From contig CAYXXY010000001.1 in the NCBI GenBank assembly GCA_964469175.1, positions 62,001-126,000 of the forward strand: DNA of 64,000 nucleotides, in the 5' to 3' direction. Shown one piece after another: positions 17,503 to 27,065 of the stretch; positions within the stretch are counted from its first letter, which is position 1, and each line of letters begins with the position of its first letter. This stretch comes from Planktosalinus sp964469175. GTDB taxonomy: Bacteria > Bacteroidota > Bacteroidia > Flavobacteriales > Flavobacteriaceae. The notes under the pieces are model-generated. The model worked only from the letters and a program-made list of their open reading frames with translations. It had not been told where the DNA came from and ran no database searches. Both the position numbers and the translations under genes were made by a program.

Positions 17503-18120
17503 ATGAAAAAATCACTTTTTCTTGTTGCCTTATGCCTTGGAATATTTTTTGAAAGTCAAGCCCAGGTCTCCTTTAGTCCCGGATTGAGGGGAGGAGCAAA
17601 CTTTTCAAAAATAACCCAAACAGAATCTTCTTTCAAGACTGACTTTTATATTGGCGGATATGGCGCTTTAAAATTGGGAAGGCTTTATACCCTTCAGCCT
17701 GAAATCACTTATTCCAATCAAGGCGGAAAGGATATTGAAATACATAGCTATAATTTTGAAACCAATCAGTCAACTGTGAGATTTGAAACAATTACAATCT
17801 CATATGTTTCTGTTGGAATCATAAATAAATTTAACTTTAATGACCGGGTAAACTTTCATCTTGGTCCAATGTTTGACATACAAACAGGAAGAAATATTTA
17901 TTCAAACTCTGAGGTAGATCTTTCATTTACAGCAGGGCTGGGATATAATTTTACAAACAATCTGGCTCTAGAGGGAAGAATTAAAAAAGGAATTGTTGAT
18001 GTTTTTGATTCTTATTACCAACATTCAAATTCGCCGTTTGTGGGAAGTTATAACACCAATTTTTTATTTCAACTGGGACTTTCTTATACCTTTGATATTC
18101 AAAACACAAATTCAAATTGA
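17503..18120 (+). CDS. outer-membrane beta-barrel protein (PorT-like)
   Basis: A 205-aa protein with a signal peptide (about residues 1-20, FFESQAQ) and alternating amphipathic strands (RGGANFSKI, LYTLQPEITYSNQGG, FLFQLGLSYTFDI) typical of eight-stranded PorT/OmpW-like barrels in Bacteroidota. It lies 2 bp after the lipoprotein gene, completing a periplasm/outer-membrane trio (carrier, lipoprotein, barrel). A role in inserting pigment in the outer membrane is an inference from context. Confidence 0.8.
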   Translation: MKKSLFLVALCLGIFFESQAQVSFSPGLRGGANFSKITQTESSFKTDFYIGGYGALKLGRLYTLQPEITYSNQGGKDIEIHSYNFETNQSTVRFETITISYVSVGIINKFNFNDRVNFHLGPMFDIQTGRNIYSNSEVDLSFTAGLGYNFTNNLALEGRIKKGIVDVFDSYYQHSNSPFVGSYNTNFLFQLGLSYTFDIQNTNSN

Positions 18121-18491
18121 TGCTTCTAAAAGATTTTTATAAAGTTAACGGAATTGAAAACAAAAGCGAAAACGACTACACAGCGTCTGTCTTTTTAAAT
18201 AAAGACCACGATGTGTTTAAAGGGCATTTTCCGGGAAACCCGGTGACACCGGGAGTGTGTATGATGCAAATCATCAAAGAACTTTGTGAAGAAATCCTTG
18301 ACGAAAAACTGATGCTTAAAACCGCATCCAATGTAAAGTTTATGGCACTGATCAATCCGGATATTAACCCCGATTTACGCCTCGAACTTTCAATAAACAG
18401 CAATGAAGCAGGTGAAATTAAAGTAAAAAACACCACTTATTTTGAGGATACAGTAGCACTAAAACTTTCAAACACTTACATAAAGCAATAG
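18120..18491 (+). CDS. hotdog-fold dehydratase-like protein (ApeI/FabZ type)
   Basis: A 123-aa protein starting at the ATG in a TGATG overlap. It contains FabZ-like FKGHFPGNPVTPGV with the catalytic His36. At +14, where FabZ has the catalytic Glu, it has Gln50. The FabZ N-terminal PHRYPFLLVD segment is missing. So it keeps the His and lacks the Glu, the reverse of the two ApeP-type proteins at 6438 and 6877. It may be the partner of those proteins in a heteromeric dehydratase, as reported for ApeI/ApeP. Confidence 0.82.
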   Translation: MLLKDFYKVNGIENKSENDYTASVFLNKDHDVFKGHFPGNPVTPGVCMMQIIKELCEEILDEKLMLKTASNVKFMALINPDINPDLRLELSINSNEAGEIKVKNTTYFEDTVALKLSNTYIKQ

Positions 18492-18492
18492 G

Positions 18493-18978
18493 TTGAAAAT
18501 AGCAACATACATATTGGCCGTTTTTCTTTTCACTTCCTTATCAGGATTGGACAGCATTCGTGAAGCCTATTTTTCGGGACCCAAAACCGAAGAATCTGCC
18601 ATTGAATTCAATAAAATGATGTCTGAAACCAATCTGAGCACTCCAACCCACAAGGCCTATTTTGGCGCAGCACTTGCTCTTAAAGCAAAATACGGACAGA
18701 ATGTGAGAGAGAAAAAAGAATTTTTTGTTGAAGCGGTTGAATATATTGAAGCTGCAGTCAAAGCAGAACCAAACAATATTGAAATCAGGTTAATCAGGTT
18801 AAGCGTTCAGGAAAACAGTCCGCGTATTGTTAAATATAAAACCAACATGGATGAAGACAAAACCTTGATTTTAGAAAACTATAACTCACAGAACTCTGCT
18901 GTAAAAAGATGTATTAAAGACTACATTTCCAATTCTGATTTTTTCACCAAAGAGGAAAAAGAGCGCATATTAAACTGA
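18493..18978 (+). CDS. small secreted protein of unknown function
   Basis: A 161-aa protein beginning at TTG 1 bp after the preceding stop, with a hydrophobic N-terminus (IATYILAVFLFTSLSG) that looks like a signal peptide. The remainder is helical and TPR-like in feel (AYFGAALALKAKY, EAVEYIEAAVKAEPNNIEIRLIRL). No catalytic motif is visible. The spacing places it in the pigment operon. I do not recognise a named family. Confidence 0.65.
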   Translation: MKIATYILAVFLFTSLSGLDSIREAYFSGPKTEESAIEFNKMMSETNLSTPTHKAYFGAALALKAKYGQNVREKKEFFVEAVEYIEAAVKAEPNNIEIRLIRLSVQENSPRIVKYKTNMDEDKTLILENYNSQNSAVKRCIKDYISNSDFFTKEEKERILN

Positions 18979-19014
18979 TTAATTCAGTAAATTTACGTCA
19001 GAATTTTTTTTCCG

Positions 19015-20202
19015 ATGCCTGAAACCGCAAGCCTTACTAATTCTCAAAGCAGCCTTAAGGTTTGTGTGCTTATTCCCACATACAACAATCAAAAAACCCT
19101 TGCTAAAGTCATTGATGAGGTACTCACCTATACCAATAATGTTATCCTGATTAATGACGGCTCCACAGACAATACAACAAGCATTTTAAAAAACTATCCA
19201 AACATTGTTTTAATTGAATATCCCGAAAACAAAGGAAAGGGTCATGCTTTAAAACTTGGGTTTAAAAAAGCACGCGAATTGGGGTTTGATTATGCCATCA
19301 CCATAGATTCAGACGGGCAGCATTTTGCAGATGACATTCCTGTTTTTTTGGAAGCCCTGCATCAGGAAGACCGTCCTGTGCTTTTGATTGGAAGCCGAAA
19401 TATGAAACAGGAGGGCGTGCCAAAAGGAAGCAGTTTTGGCAATCGTTTTTCAAATTTTTGGTTTTGGTTTGAAACGGGTATCAGATTAAGCGATACCCAA
19501 TCCGGGTATAGGGCATATCCACTAATTGCTATTCCAAAAAAATACTTTACCACACGATTTGAATTTGAAATTGAAATTATCGTGAGGTCTGCGTGGAAAG
19601 GCATTCCCGTGAAAAATATCCCCATAAAAGTGCATTATGATTTACAAGAACGGGTGAGTCACTTCAGGCCTTACCACGATTTTTTTCGCATAAGCGTGCT
19701 CAATACAGTGTTGGTTTTAATCTTGTTGCTTTACATCAAACCCCGTGATTTTTTAAGGAATTTTCAGAAAAAGAATATTCGCCGTTTTATCAAGGAAGAC
19801 TTGCTGGAAAGTAAAGACTCTTCATCAAAAAAATCAACTTCCATTGCCTTGGGGGTTTTTATTGGCATAAGCCCGTTTTGGGGTTTTCAAACGGCGCTGG
19901 TTATTTTTCTGGCGGTGATTTTAAGGCTCAATAAAGTGCTTGCTTTTGCATTTTCAAACATCAGTATACCGCCGATGATTCCGGTGATTATTTTCCTTTC
20001 GTTAAAAATTGGTGGTCTTTTCATTCCCGGGAATATCACTCTTGAAGCCATAAAAGAATCACCCTTTGATGCCATAGAAGCCAGTCTGCTACAGTATGTT
20101 TTAGGCAGCTTTATCCTGGCAACTGCTGCAGCAATTCTTTTTGGGGTTGGAAGTTATTTAGTACTTTCGCTTAAAGCGAAAAACAATAAACCGACAGCAT
20201 AA
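19015..20202 (+). CDS. glycosyltransferase family 2 fused to DUF2062
   Basis: The 395-aa protein has an N-terminal GT2 domain (VCVLIPTYNNQKTL near residue 16, ILINDGSTDNT near 43, and the DSDGQH metal motif near 101). A membrane DUF2062 domain occupies about residues 270-390, with several hydrophobic helices (GVFIGISPFWGFQTALVIF). GT2/DUF2062 pairs are a recurrent feature of aryl-polyene and related loci. The GT2 part resembles dolichol-phosphate-mannose-like enzymes. It probably modifies a lipid acceptor for the pigment; the sugar and acceptor are unknown. Confidence 0.88.
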   Translation: MPETASLTNSQSSLKVCVLIPTYNNQKTLAKVIDEVLTYTNNVILINDGSTDNTTSILKNYPNIVLIEYPENKGKGHALKLGFKKARELGFDYAITIDSDGQHFADDIPVFLEALHQEDRPVLLIGSRNMKQEGVPKGSSFGNRFSNFWFWFETGIRLSDTQSGYRAYPLIAIPKKYFTTRFEFEIEIIVRSAWKGIPVKNIPIKVHYDLQERVSHFRPYHDFFRISVLNTVLVLILLLYIKPRDFLRNFQKKNIRRFIKEDLLESKDSSSKKSTSIALGVFIGISPFWGFQTALVIFLAVILRLNKVLAFAFSNISIPPMIPVIIFLSLKIGGLFIPGNITLEAIKESPFDAIEASLLQYVLGSFILATAAAILFGVGSYLVLSLKAKNNKPTA

Positions 20203-20204
20203 AC

Positions 20205-23200
20205 ATGCATCAATTTTACTACAAACTCTACCAGACCATTCAAAAGCGAAAATGGATGGCAGTATTAGCTGCCGTGTTGTTCCTGTTTGTGAGTTTGTTT
20301 TTTACTTTTCAAATCAAATTTGAAGAAGACATTTCGCGTGTACTTCCCAAAAATAATCAAACCGATATCACCGCCAAAGTACTGCAACAACTGGACTTTT
20401 CTGATAAAATTGCAGTGATTATCCAAAGGGAAGACCAAGGTAGTTTTGACGATTTGACTCAAATGGCCTCACAGTTTTTGGACAGTATTGTTTCTCTGGA
20501 TGAATATATAGAAAAAGTTCAAGGCCGACTTGAGACAGAAGATTTTCAGCAAACACTGGATTTTGTCTATGAAAACCTGCCACTTTTCCTGACTCCTGAA
20601 GACTATAAGGCAATCGCTTTAAAAATTAAAACAGACAGCCTTCAAAAAATCACCGAAAACAATTTCAGGACACTAGTTTCCCCAACAGGTATGGTCTCCC
20701 GTGAGCTGATTTTGAGAGACCCTTTGGGCATCTCATTTTTAGGATTGCAAAAACTTCAACAACTGAATGTGGATGAAAACCTGGAATTTGAAAACGGATA
20801 TTTAACCGGCAAAGACCGTTCAAAAGTATTGTTGTTTTTAAAGCCGGCACTTTCGGGTAGTGAAACAAAAGAAAACGCAATTTTTGCTGAAAAGCTGAAT
20901 CAAATCAAATCACAATTAAACAGTGCGTTTTCAGATAAGGCTTCCATTGATTTTTTTGGCGCCAACCTCATTGCCGTTGCCAATGCATCACAAATCAAGA
21001 GCGACATTTTAACAACCATCACCTTGTCTTTAACCGTTTTGATGTTGTTGCTCATTTTTTATTACCGCAATGTATTTATCCCTCTGATTGTTTTTGTGCC
21101 AACTGTTTTTGGCGCTTTAACCGCTTTAGCCTGTGTTTACTTTTTCCTCGGGACGGTTTCTGCTATTTCAATAAGCGTGGGTGCTATTTTGTTAGGCGTA
21201 ACCCTTGATTATTCCCTGCACATTTTAACCCATTTTAAACACAACAAAAATGTGGAGGCGTTGTATGCAAACATCACCAAACCTGTGGTGATGAGCAGTA
21301 CCACCACTGCAGCGGCTTTTCTGTGTTTGCTCTTTGTTGAGTCTGATGTTTTGAAGGATTTAGGTGTTTTTGCGGCAATCAGCGTGATAGCTTCGGCCTT
21401 TTTTGCATTGATTTTGATTCCGCATTTGTACAGGCCAAAGGGAAATAATAAAACTGAAAAGCACCACTTTTTTGACAGGTTGGCCGGGGTTGACTACCAC
21501 AAAAATAAAGTGTTGGTCATTATTACAGCGGTTATGGTAGTTGCCGGTTTGTTTGTGTTCAAAAAGCTGCAGTTTAACAGTGATATTTCTGCACTGAATT
21601 ATGTTTCAAAAGAACTAAAAGAAGCCGAAGCAAAACTGGAAAGCATCACCCATTTAACATCAAAATCAATTTATGTTACGGCTTATGGCCAAACTGCCGA
21701 GCAAGCTTTGCAAAAAAATGATATGCTGTTTGAACACCTGAAGGTTGCTCAAGAAAAAAATGAGATTATTCGGTTCAGTTCCATTGGTAATGTGCTTTTT
21801 TCAGAAGCAAAACAAAAGCAACTCATCAAAGACTGGGAAGCCTTCTGGAGCAGCGAAAGAAAAGAAAACCTCCGTCAAGGACTAATTGAAGCGGGGGATA
21901 ACTTCGGCTTCAAACCTGAAACCCACGACCGCTTTTATTCACAATTGGAAAACAATTTCAACGTAAAAACCTTAGCCGATTTTGAAACCATCCCGACACT
22001 GCCTATAGATGAATTTGTATCAGAAAAAGACGGCTTCTATACGGTTTCCACTTTAGTGAAAATTGAAGAAGCACAGCGTGAACAATTGTTTTCATTATTT
22101 AAGGAAACGGAAAATGTATTGCTGATTGACCGACAGGAAATCAACGAAACCTTTTTAGGTCAACTCAAAGATGACTTTAGTGATTTGATCAACTATTCTT
22201 TAATCGTGATTTTGTTGTTGCTGTGGTTGTTCTTCAGACGTATAGAGCTGGTGCTGGTGAGTGCAATTCCTATTGTATTGACAGCCATAGTAACCGTTGG
22301 GGTTCTGGTGTTGTTACAGGTTCAATTAAATATTTTCAGTTTAATTGTATGCACTTTGGTATTTGGTATTGGTGTTGATTTCAGTATTTTTATGACAAGT
22401 GCTTTGCAGAAAAAATATACCGGTTACAAGGTTGAAATAAGTACTTACAGGGCTTCTATATTGCTTGCTGTGTTGACCACTACACTTGCTATAGGGGTTT
22501 TAATTTTTGCAAAACATCCCGCGCTGAAATCCATTTCAGTGGCATCAATTGTTGGGGTGTTTTCGGCCTTGGTAATCACTTTTGTTTTTTACCCGTTGTT
22601 GTTTCGTTTCTTTTTTGAAAACCGGGTGAAAAATGGAAGGTCACCCATCCCACTTCGGGTATTTCTTTTTTCTTCGTTTTCATTTTTTTACTACGGATTT
22701 GGCGGCCTGCTGATTACTGTTTTTGGGCCGGTTTATATGTTGTTGGTTCCGGTAAAAAAAGAATCCAAAGTGTTGTGGTTTAGGAAATTGCTGTCAAAGT
22801 ATTTAATGTCGGTTTTATATACCAATCCGTTTGTAAGAAAAAAAATTGTCAACCAGCACAATGAAACCTTTGAAAAGCCGGCAATCATTATCGCCAACCA
22901 CAGTTCCTTTTTAGATTCCATTACTGTTGGACAGTTACATCCAAAGATTATTTTTCTGGTCAATGACTGGGTTTACAATTCATCTGTAATTGGTGGTGCA
23001 GCACGTATGGCCGGGTTTTATCCTGTTTCAAAAGGGTTGGAAGAAGGGATTTCACACTTACGTGAAAAAGTTGCTGAAGGCTATTCCCTTATGGTTTTTC
23101 CGGAAGCCACCCGCTCGCCGGATAATGCTTTGAGACGTTTTCATAAAGGAGCGTTTTTTCTTGCTGAAGAATTCAGTTTGGATGTGTTGCCGGTTTATAT

Positions 23201-23885
23201 TCACGGAAATTCTGAAGTTTGTCCAAAAGACGACCACATCATTTATGATGGAAGCATAACAGTGATTATTGGGGAACGCATTTCGCATAGCAATACCAGT
23301 TTTGGAAACAATTTTAATTTGCGCACAAAATCAATAAGCAAATATTTCAAGAAGAAATTTTCTGAAATAAGGACTGAGATTGAAGACGAAAACTATTTCG
23401 TTAAAAAAATTCAACTCAGCTATTTATACAAAGACAAAATGGTTGTTGACGAAGTTCAGGAAAGTTTGAAAAAGCACAAATCGCTCTATCACAACCTCAA
23501 CAAGCATTTGCTTCCAAATGAGCGCATTTTACACATCAACAACGATATTGGTCAGTGGGATGCTTTGATGGCATTACAAGAGCCTAAACGTAAAATAGAC
23601 AGTTACATTCCTGATGCTGAAAGGAGAAGTATTGCCAAATCGGGTTACCTTGTTAAAAAGAGAACGATTCATTATATTGATCATCCTGAACAGTCAGAAA
23701 ATGGGTGGCAAACGTTGATAATTTCAGATGTTGTAGTTGATGAAGCCCTTTTAAACAAGTTGTTGTTGCGAGCCAATATTGTTATTTTAATGCATAACTT
23801 TACATTGAAAAATAAACTGTCAGAATCTTTTCATTTGCACTATGAGAAAGACTTTTTAGTATTCAAGAAAAAAGAAAGTGAATAA
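20205..23885 (+). CDS. MMPL/RND transporter fused to PlsC-like acyltransferase
   Basis: A 1226-aa fusion. Residues about 1-800 form an MMPL-type RND exporter (signal anchor near 18-33, two blocks of membrane helices near 265-400 and 660-800). Residues about 885-1040 form a 1-acylglycerol-3-phosphate acyltransferase domain with NHSSFLD (HX4D) and FPEATRS. The last 170 residues contain ILHINNDIGQWDALMALQEP, which looks like a degenerate Rossmann/methyltransferase glycine region. The protein could couple acylation of an acceptor with transport to the outer membrane. It starts 2 bp after the GT2 gene and overlaps the next gene by 8 bp. Confidence 0.88.
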   Translation: MHQFYYKLYQTIQKRKWMAVLAAVLFLFVSLFFTFQIKFEEDISRVLPKNNQTDITAKVLQQLDFSDKIAVIIQREDQGSFDDLTQMASQFLDSIVSLDEYIEKVQGRLETEDFQQTLDFVYENLPLFLTPEDYKAIALKIKTDSLQKITENNFRTLVSPTGMVSRELILRDPLGISFLGLQKLQQLNVDENLEFENGYLTGKDRSKVLLFLKPALSGSETKENAIFAEKLNQIKSQLNSAFSDKASIDFFGANLIAVANASQIKSDILTTITLSLTVLMLLLIFYYRNVFIPLIVFVPTVFGALTALACVYFFLGTVSAISISVGAILLGVTLDYSLHILTHFKHNKNVEALYANITKPVVMSSTTTAAAFLCLLFVESDVLKDLGVFAAISVIASAFFALILIPHLYRPKGNNKTEKHHFFDRLAGVDYHKNKVLVIITAVMVVAGLFVFKKLQFNSDISALNYVSKELKEAEAKLESITHLTSKSIYVTAYGQTAEQALQKNDMLFEHLKVAQEKNEIIRFSSIGNVLFSEAKQKQLIKDWEAFWSSERKENLRQGLIEAGDNFGFKPETHDRFYSQLENNFNVKTLADFETIPTLPIDEFVSEKDGFYTVSTLVKIEEAQREQLFSLFKETENVLLIDRQEINETFLGQLKDDFSDLINYSLIVILLLLWLFFRRIELVLVSAIPIVLTAIVTVGVLVLLQVQLNIFSLIVCTLVFGIGVDFSIFMTSALQKKYTGYKVEISTYRASILLAVLTTTLAIGVLIFAKHPALKSISVASIVGVFSALVITFVFYPLLFRFFFENRVKNGRSPIPLRVFLFSSFSFFYYGFGGLLITVFGPVYMLLVPVKKESKVLWFRKLLSKYLMSVLYTNPFVRKKIVNQHNETFEKPAIIIANHSSFLDSITVGQLHPKIIFLVNDWVYNSSVIGGAARMAGFYPVSKGLEEGISHLREKVAEGYSLMVFPEATRSPDNALRRFHKGAFFLAEEFSLDVLPVYIHGNSEVCPKDDHIIYDGSITVIIGERISHSNTSFGNNFNLRTKSISKYFKKKFSEIRTEIEDENYFVKKIQLSYLYKDKMVVDEVQESLKKHKSLYHNLNKHLLPNERILHINNDIGQWDALMALQEPKRKIDSYIPDAERRSIAKSGYLVKKRTIHYIDHPEQSENGWQTLIISDVVVDEALLNKLLLRANIVILMHNFTLKNKLSESFHLHYEKDFLVFKKKESE

Positions 23886-25404
23886 AAAATATGATTTTGT
23901 AATTATTGGAAGTGGCCTTGGCGGCCTGGTTTCTGCGTTAATTCTTGCCAAGGAGGGGAAAAGTGTGTGTGTGCTGGAAAAAAACCGTCAATATGGCGGC
24001 AACCTGCAAACCTTTGTGAGGGACAAAACTATTTTTGATACAGGAGTGCATTACATAGGAGGGCTCGACAAAGGACAAAACCTCTACAAGTATTTTTCTT
24101 ATCTGGGCATTATGGACAAGCTTCGTTTAAAAAAATTAAATGAAGATGGATTTGACTTAATCACTTTTGATGACGACGAAAATGTATATCCTCATGCTCA
24201 GGGTTATGACAATTTTGTGAAGCAGCTTTCTGAATATTTTCCTGACGAACTTGAAAACATCAAAGCCTATTGTAAAAATATAAACTACACTTGTGACTCT
24301 TTTCCATTTTATAACCTCAGAAGCGGAGCGGGTTATCAGGATCAGGTTTTATCCATTAATGCCAAAGAATATATCGACAGTGTTACAGAAAATGAAAAGC
24401 TCAAAGCAGTCCTGGCAGGCTCCAATGTATTGTATGTTGGGATTCCTGATAAGACCCCTTTGTATGTGCATTCGCTTTCAGTCAACTCATACATTCAAAG
24501 CGCCTGGCGTTGTATAAATGGGGGAAGCCAAATCACAAAACAACTTATCAGGCAGCTAAAAAAGTATAACGGTGAGGTATATAATTATCAGGAAGTTGTA
24601 AACTTTGAAACCGATGAAAATAGAATAAATGCCGTAGTCACTAAAAATGGAAAACGAATTGAAGGAGACACTTTTATCTCTAATATTGAGCCTAAAACCA
24701 CACTAAAAATGGTTGGGGAAAAACACTTTAGGAAGGCTTATTTCAATCGGATTCAGAATCTGGAAGTGTTGCCCTCAGCATTTAGCTTGTACCTGGTTTT
24801 AAAACCGGAAAGCTTTCCATACTTAAACCACAATTATTATCATTTCAAAGACAGTTCAAGGGTTTGGCTTGCGCATGAATACACTCCGGAATCCTGGCCG
24901 GAAGCCTATATGATTTCAATGAATATTTCTGAAGAAAATCAGCAATGGGCAGAAAGTTTAACAGCCATAACTTATATGCATTTTGATGAAGTAAAACAAT
25001 GGGAGCACACTCACAATACCGTTTCTGAAATTGAAGAAAGAGGAGAGGCCTATGACCGGTTCAAAAAAGAAAAAACAGAAATTTTCTTAAAGGAAATCGA
25101 AAAAAAATTTCCCGGAATCAAGGACAAAATACAGTCTATTCACACTTCTACACCGCTTTCATACCGCGACTATATTGGGGGTTATAAAGGCAATCTCTAT
25201 GGCTATGTAAAAGATTCAAACAACCCGATGAAAACGTTTATTTCGCCAAAAACGAAACTGGACAATCTTTACCTTACAGGCCAAAGCATCAATATGCACG
25301 GAATACTGGGGGTAACCATTGGTGCAGTAGTGACCTGTTCAGAAATTTTGGGCAAAGAATATTTGATAGAAAAAATCAACAAGGAACTTGAAGAACAAGC
25401 ATGA
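23878..25404 (+). CDS. FAD-dependent oxidoreductase, CrtI/retinol-saturase-like
   Basis: A 508-aa flavoprotein starting at GTG inside the end of the MMPL gene. The N-terminal dinucleotide motif is IIGSGLGGLVSALILAKEG, followed by the YGGN loop, and the C-terminal FAD-binding segment LYLTGQSINMHGILGVTIGA is typical of phytoene desaturase and all-trans-retinol 13,14-reductase relatives. It may saturate, desaturate or isomerise the polyene. The reaction cannot be told from sequence. Confidence 0.87.
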   Translation: MNKKYDFVIIGSGLGGLVSALILAKEGKSVCVLEKNRQYGGNLQTFVRDKTIFDTGVHYIGGLDKGQNLYKYFSYLGIMDKLRLKKLNEDGFDLITFDDDENVYPHAQGYDNFVKQLSEYFPDELENIKAYCKNINYTCDSFPFYNLRSGAGYQDQVLSINAKEYIDSVTENEKLKAVLAGSNVLYVGIPDKTPLYVHSLSVNSYIQSAWRCINGGSQITKQLIRQLKKYNGEVYNYQEVVNFETDENRINAVVTKNGKRIEGDTFISNIEPKTTLKMVGEKHFRKAYFNRIQNLEVLPSAFSLYLVLKPESFPYLNHNYYHFKDSSRVWLAHEYTPESWPEAYMISMNISEENQQWAESLTAITYMHFDEVKQWEHTHNTVSEIEERGEAYDRFKKEKTEIFLKEIEKKFPGIKDKIQSIHTSTPLSYRDYIGGYKGNLYGYVKDSNNPMKTFISPKTKLDNLYLTGQSINMHGILGVTIGAVVTCSEILGKEYLIEKINKELEEQA

Positions 25405-27065
25405 AGTTTAGCATAAAAATAGGCTTAGTTTTTCTTGCAATTGGATTACTTGCTTCTTGTGGCATTTCAAAATCTGTAAATCACCGGCCGTTAGTTGAAG
25501 GGTATAATCAAGCAACCCCTGAAGTTGAAGTTGTTTCAGACACTTTAATCACTTTTGAATCCAATTTTTTGTCAAAAAACAAGCATGGGCTTTGGGAGCT
25601 TAAAATTTCCGGAGACCCATTGCAGCTTGGATTAATCAATGGTGCATTAACCAAAGACTTGCTTCATTTTCAGGAAGATGTTTTTTTTGCTAAAGTCGAG
25701 GAATTTGTTCCCTCAAAATTTAAGCAAAACCTGTTGCGGGGTTTCCTTAGGTGGTATAACAGAAAACTCCATCTCCACGTTCCGGAAGAATATAAAACCG
25801 AAATTTACGGCCTCTCACAGTATGCTTCTAATGATTTTAATCATGTAGCCCCGCCTTATTTGCGCTTGCTTTATCTTCATGCAGCTCACGATATTGGCCA
25901 TGCACTTCAGGATTTGGCATTGGTGGGTTGCACGTCTTTGGCCGTTTGGGATGAACATTCTGAAGATGGAAAACTACTTATTGGCAGAAACTTTGATTTT
26001 TATGCGGGGGATGATTTCGCTAAAAATAAAATCATAGCATTTGTGACCCCTGAAAAAGGCCATCCATTTATGTCTGTAACCTGGCCGGGGATGATTGGAG
26101 TTGTTTCCGGCATGAACCTTGAAGGCCTGACCGTAACCATGAATGCCGGAAAATCTGAAATTCCACTGGTGGCGAAAACACCGGTTTCCATTGTTGCCCG
26201 TGAAATCCTGCAATATGCAAAAAACATTGATGAAGCCATTGCCATAGCAAAGCAAAGGGAAGTTTTTGTCTCTGAAGCCATTATGGTGGGAAGCGCAGCA
26301 GATGGTAGGGCCATTCTTATCGAGATGTCTCCTGAAAAATTTGATGTGTATGAAGTGAAAAATTCAAGCAGCCTTATTTGCTCCAACCACTTTCAAAGTG
26401 ACACCTATAAAGACGATAAACGCAACATTCAACATATAGAAGAAAGCCATTCACAGTATAGGTTTGAGCGGGTAGAAGAATTACTGACAGAAAAAGAAAA
26501 ACTGAATCCCCAAAAAATGGCTGCAATACTCAGAAACAGAAAAGGCCATAATAATGAAAGCATTGGTTACGGCAATGAGAAAGCGCTAAACCAACTGCTC
26601 GCTCATCACGGTATTATTTTCAAGCCCGAAGAGCGTTTGGTTTGGGTTTCGGCACCGCCTTACCAGTTGGGAACTTTTGTTGCCTATGATTTGAACGAAA
26701 TATTTAACCAAAAAAGGGAGGTTTCTGCTAACTTAGCAACAGAGATCAGAAACATCCCTCAGGATGAATTTGTAAACAGCCAAGCGTTTAATAACTATGA
26801 ACAATTCAGGATTTTAGACAGGAAAATAGACAAAGCAATCAATGATAAAGAAAGGCTTAGCACTCAATTTATTTTAGAATACCAAAAGTTGAATCCTGAC
26901 TATTGGGTGACTTATTACAAAACCGGAAAATACTATTTGCAAAACAAGTGGTATGCAGCAGCGAAAACCCAATATGAAAAAGCGTTGACCAAAGAAATAA
27001 CCACATTGATTGACCGCAGAATGATAGAAAAAGAACTAGTAAAAATAAACCGAAGGCTTAGATGA
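25401..27065 (+). CDS. C45-type NTN-hydrolase/acyltransferase lipoprotein
   Basis: A 554-aa lipoprotein with lipobox LLASC (Cys near residue 20). The central domain looks like the acyl-CoA:6-aminopenicillanate acyltransferase/choloylglycine hydrolase group: the candidate N-terminal nucleophile is Cys177 in LVGCTSLAVWD, followed by GRNFDFY and GMNLEGLTVTMNAG. A C-terminal TPR-like stretch is present (YYLQNKWYAAAKTQYEKAL). Such enzymes self-cleave before the Cys. In a pigment cluster it could make or hydrolyse an ester or amide. It overlaps neighbours by 4 bp on both sides. Confidence 0.82.
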   Translation: MKFSIKIGLVFLAIGLLASCGISKSVNHRPLVEGYNQATPEVEVVSDTLITFESNFLSKNKHGLWELKISGDPLQLGLINGALTKDLLHFQEDVFFAKVEEFVPSKFKQNLLRGFLRWYNRKLHLHVPEEYKTEIYGLSQYASNDFNHVAPPYLRLLYLHAAHDIGHALQDLALVGCTSLAVWDEHSEDGKLLIGRNFDFYAGDDFAKNKIIAFVTPEKGHPFMSVTWPGMIGVVSGMNLEGLTVTMNAGKSEIPLVAKTPVSIVAREILQYAKNIDEAIAIAKQREVFVSEAIMVGSAADGRAILIEMSPEKFDVYEVKNSSSLICSNHFQSDTYKDDKRNIQHIEESHSQYRFERVEELLTEKEKLNPQKMAAILRNRKGHNNESIGYGNEKALNQLLAHHGIIFKPEERLVWVSAPPYQLGTFVAYDLNEIFNQKREVSANLATEIRNIPQDEFVNSQAFNNYEQFRILDRKIDKAINDKERLSTQFILEYQKLNPDYWVTYYKTGKYYLQNKWYAAAKTQYEKALTKEITTLIDRRMIEKELVKINRRLR

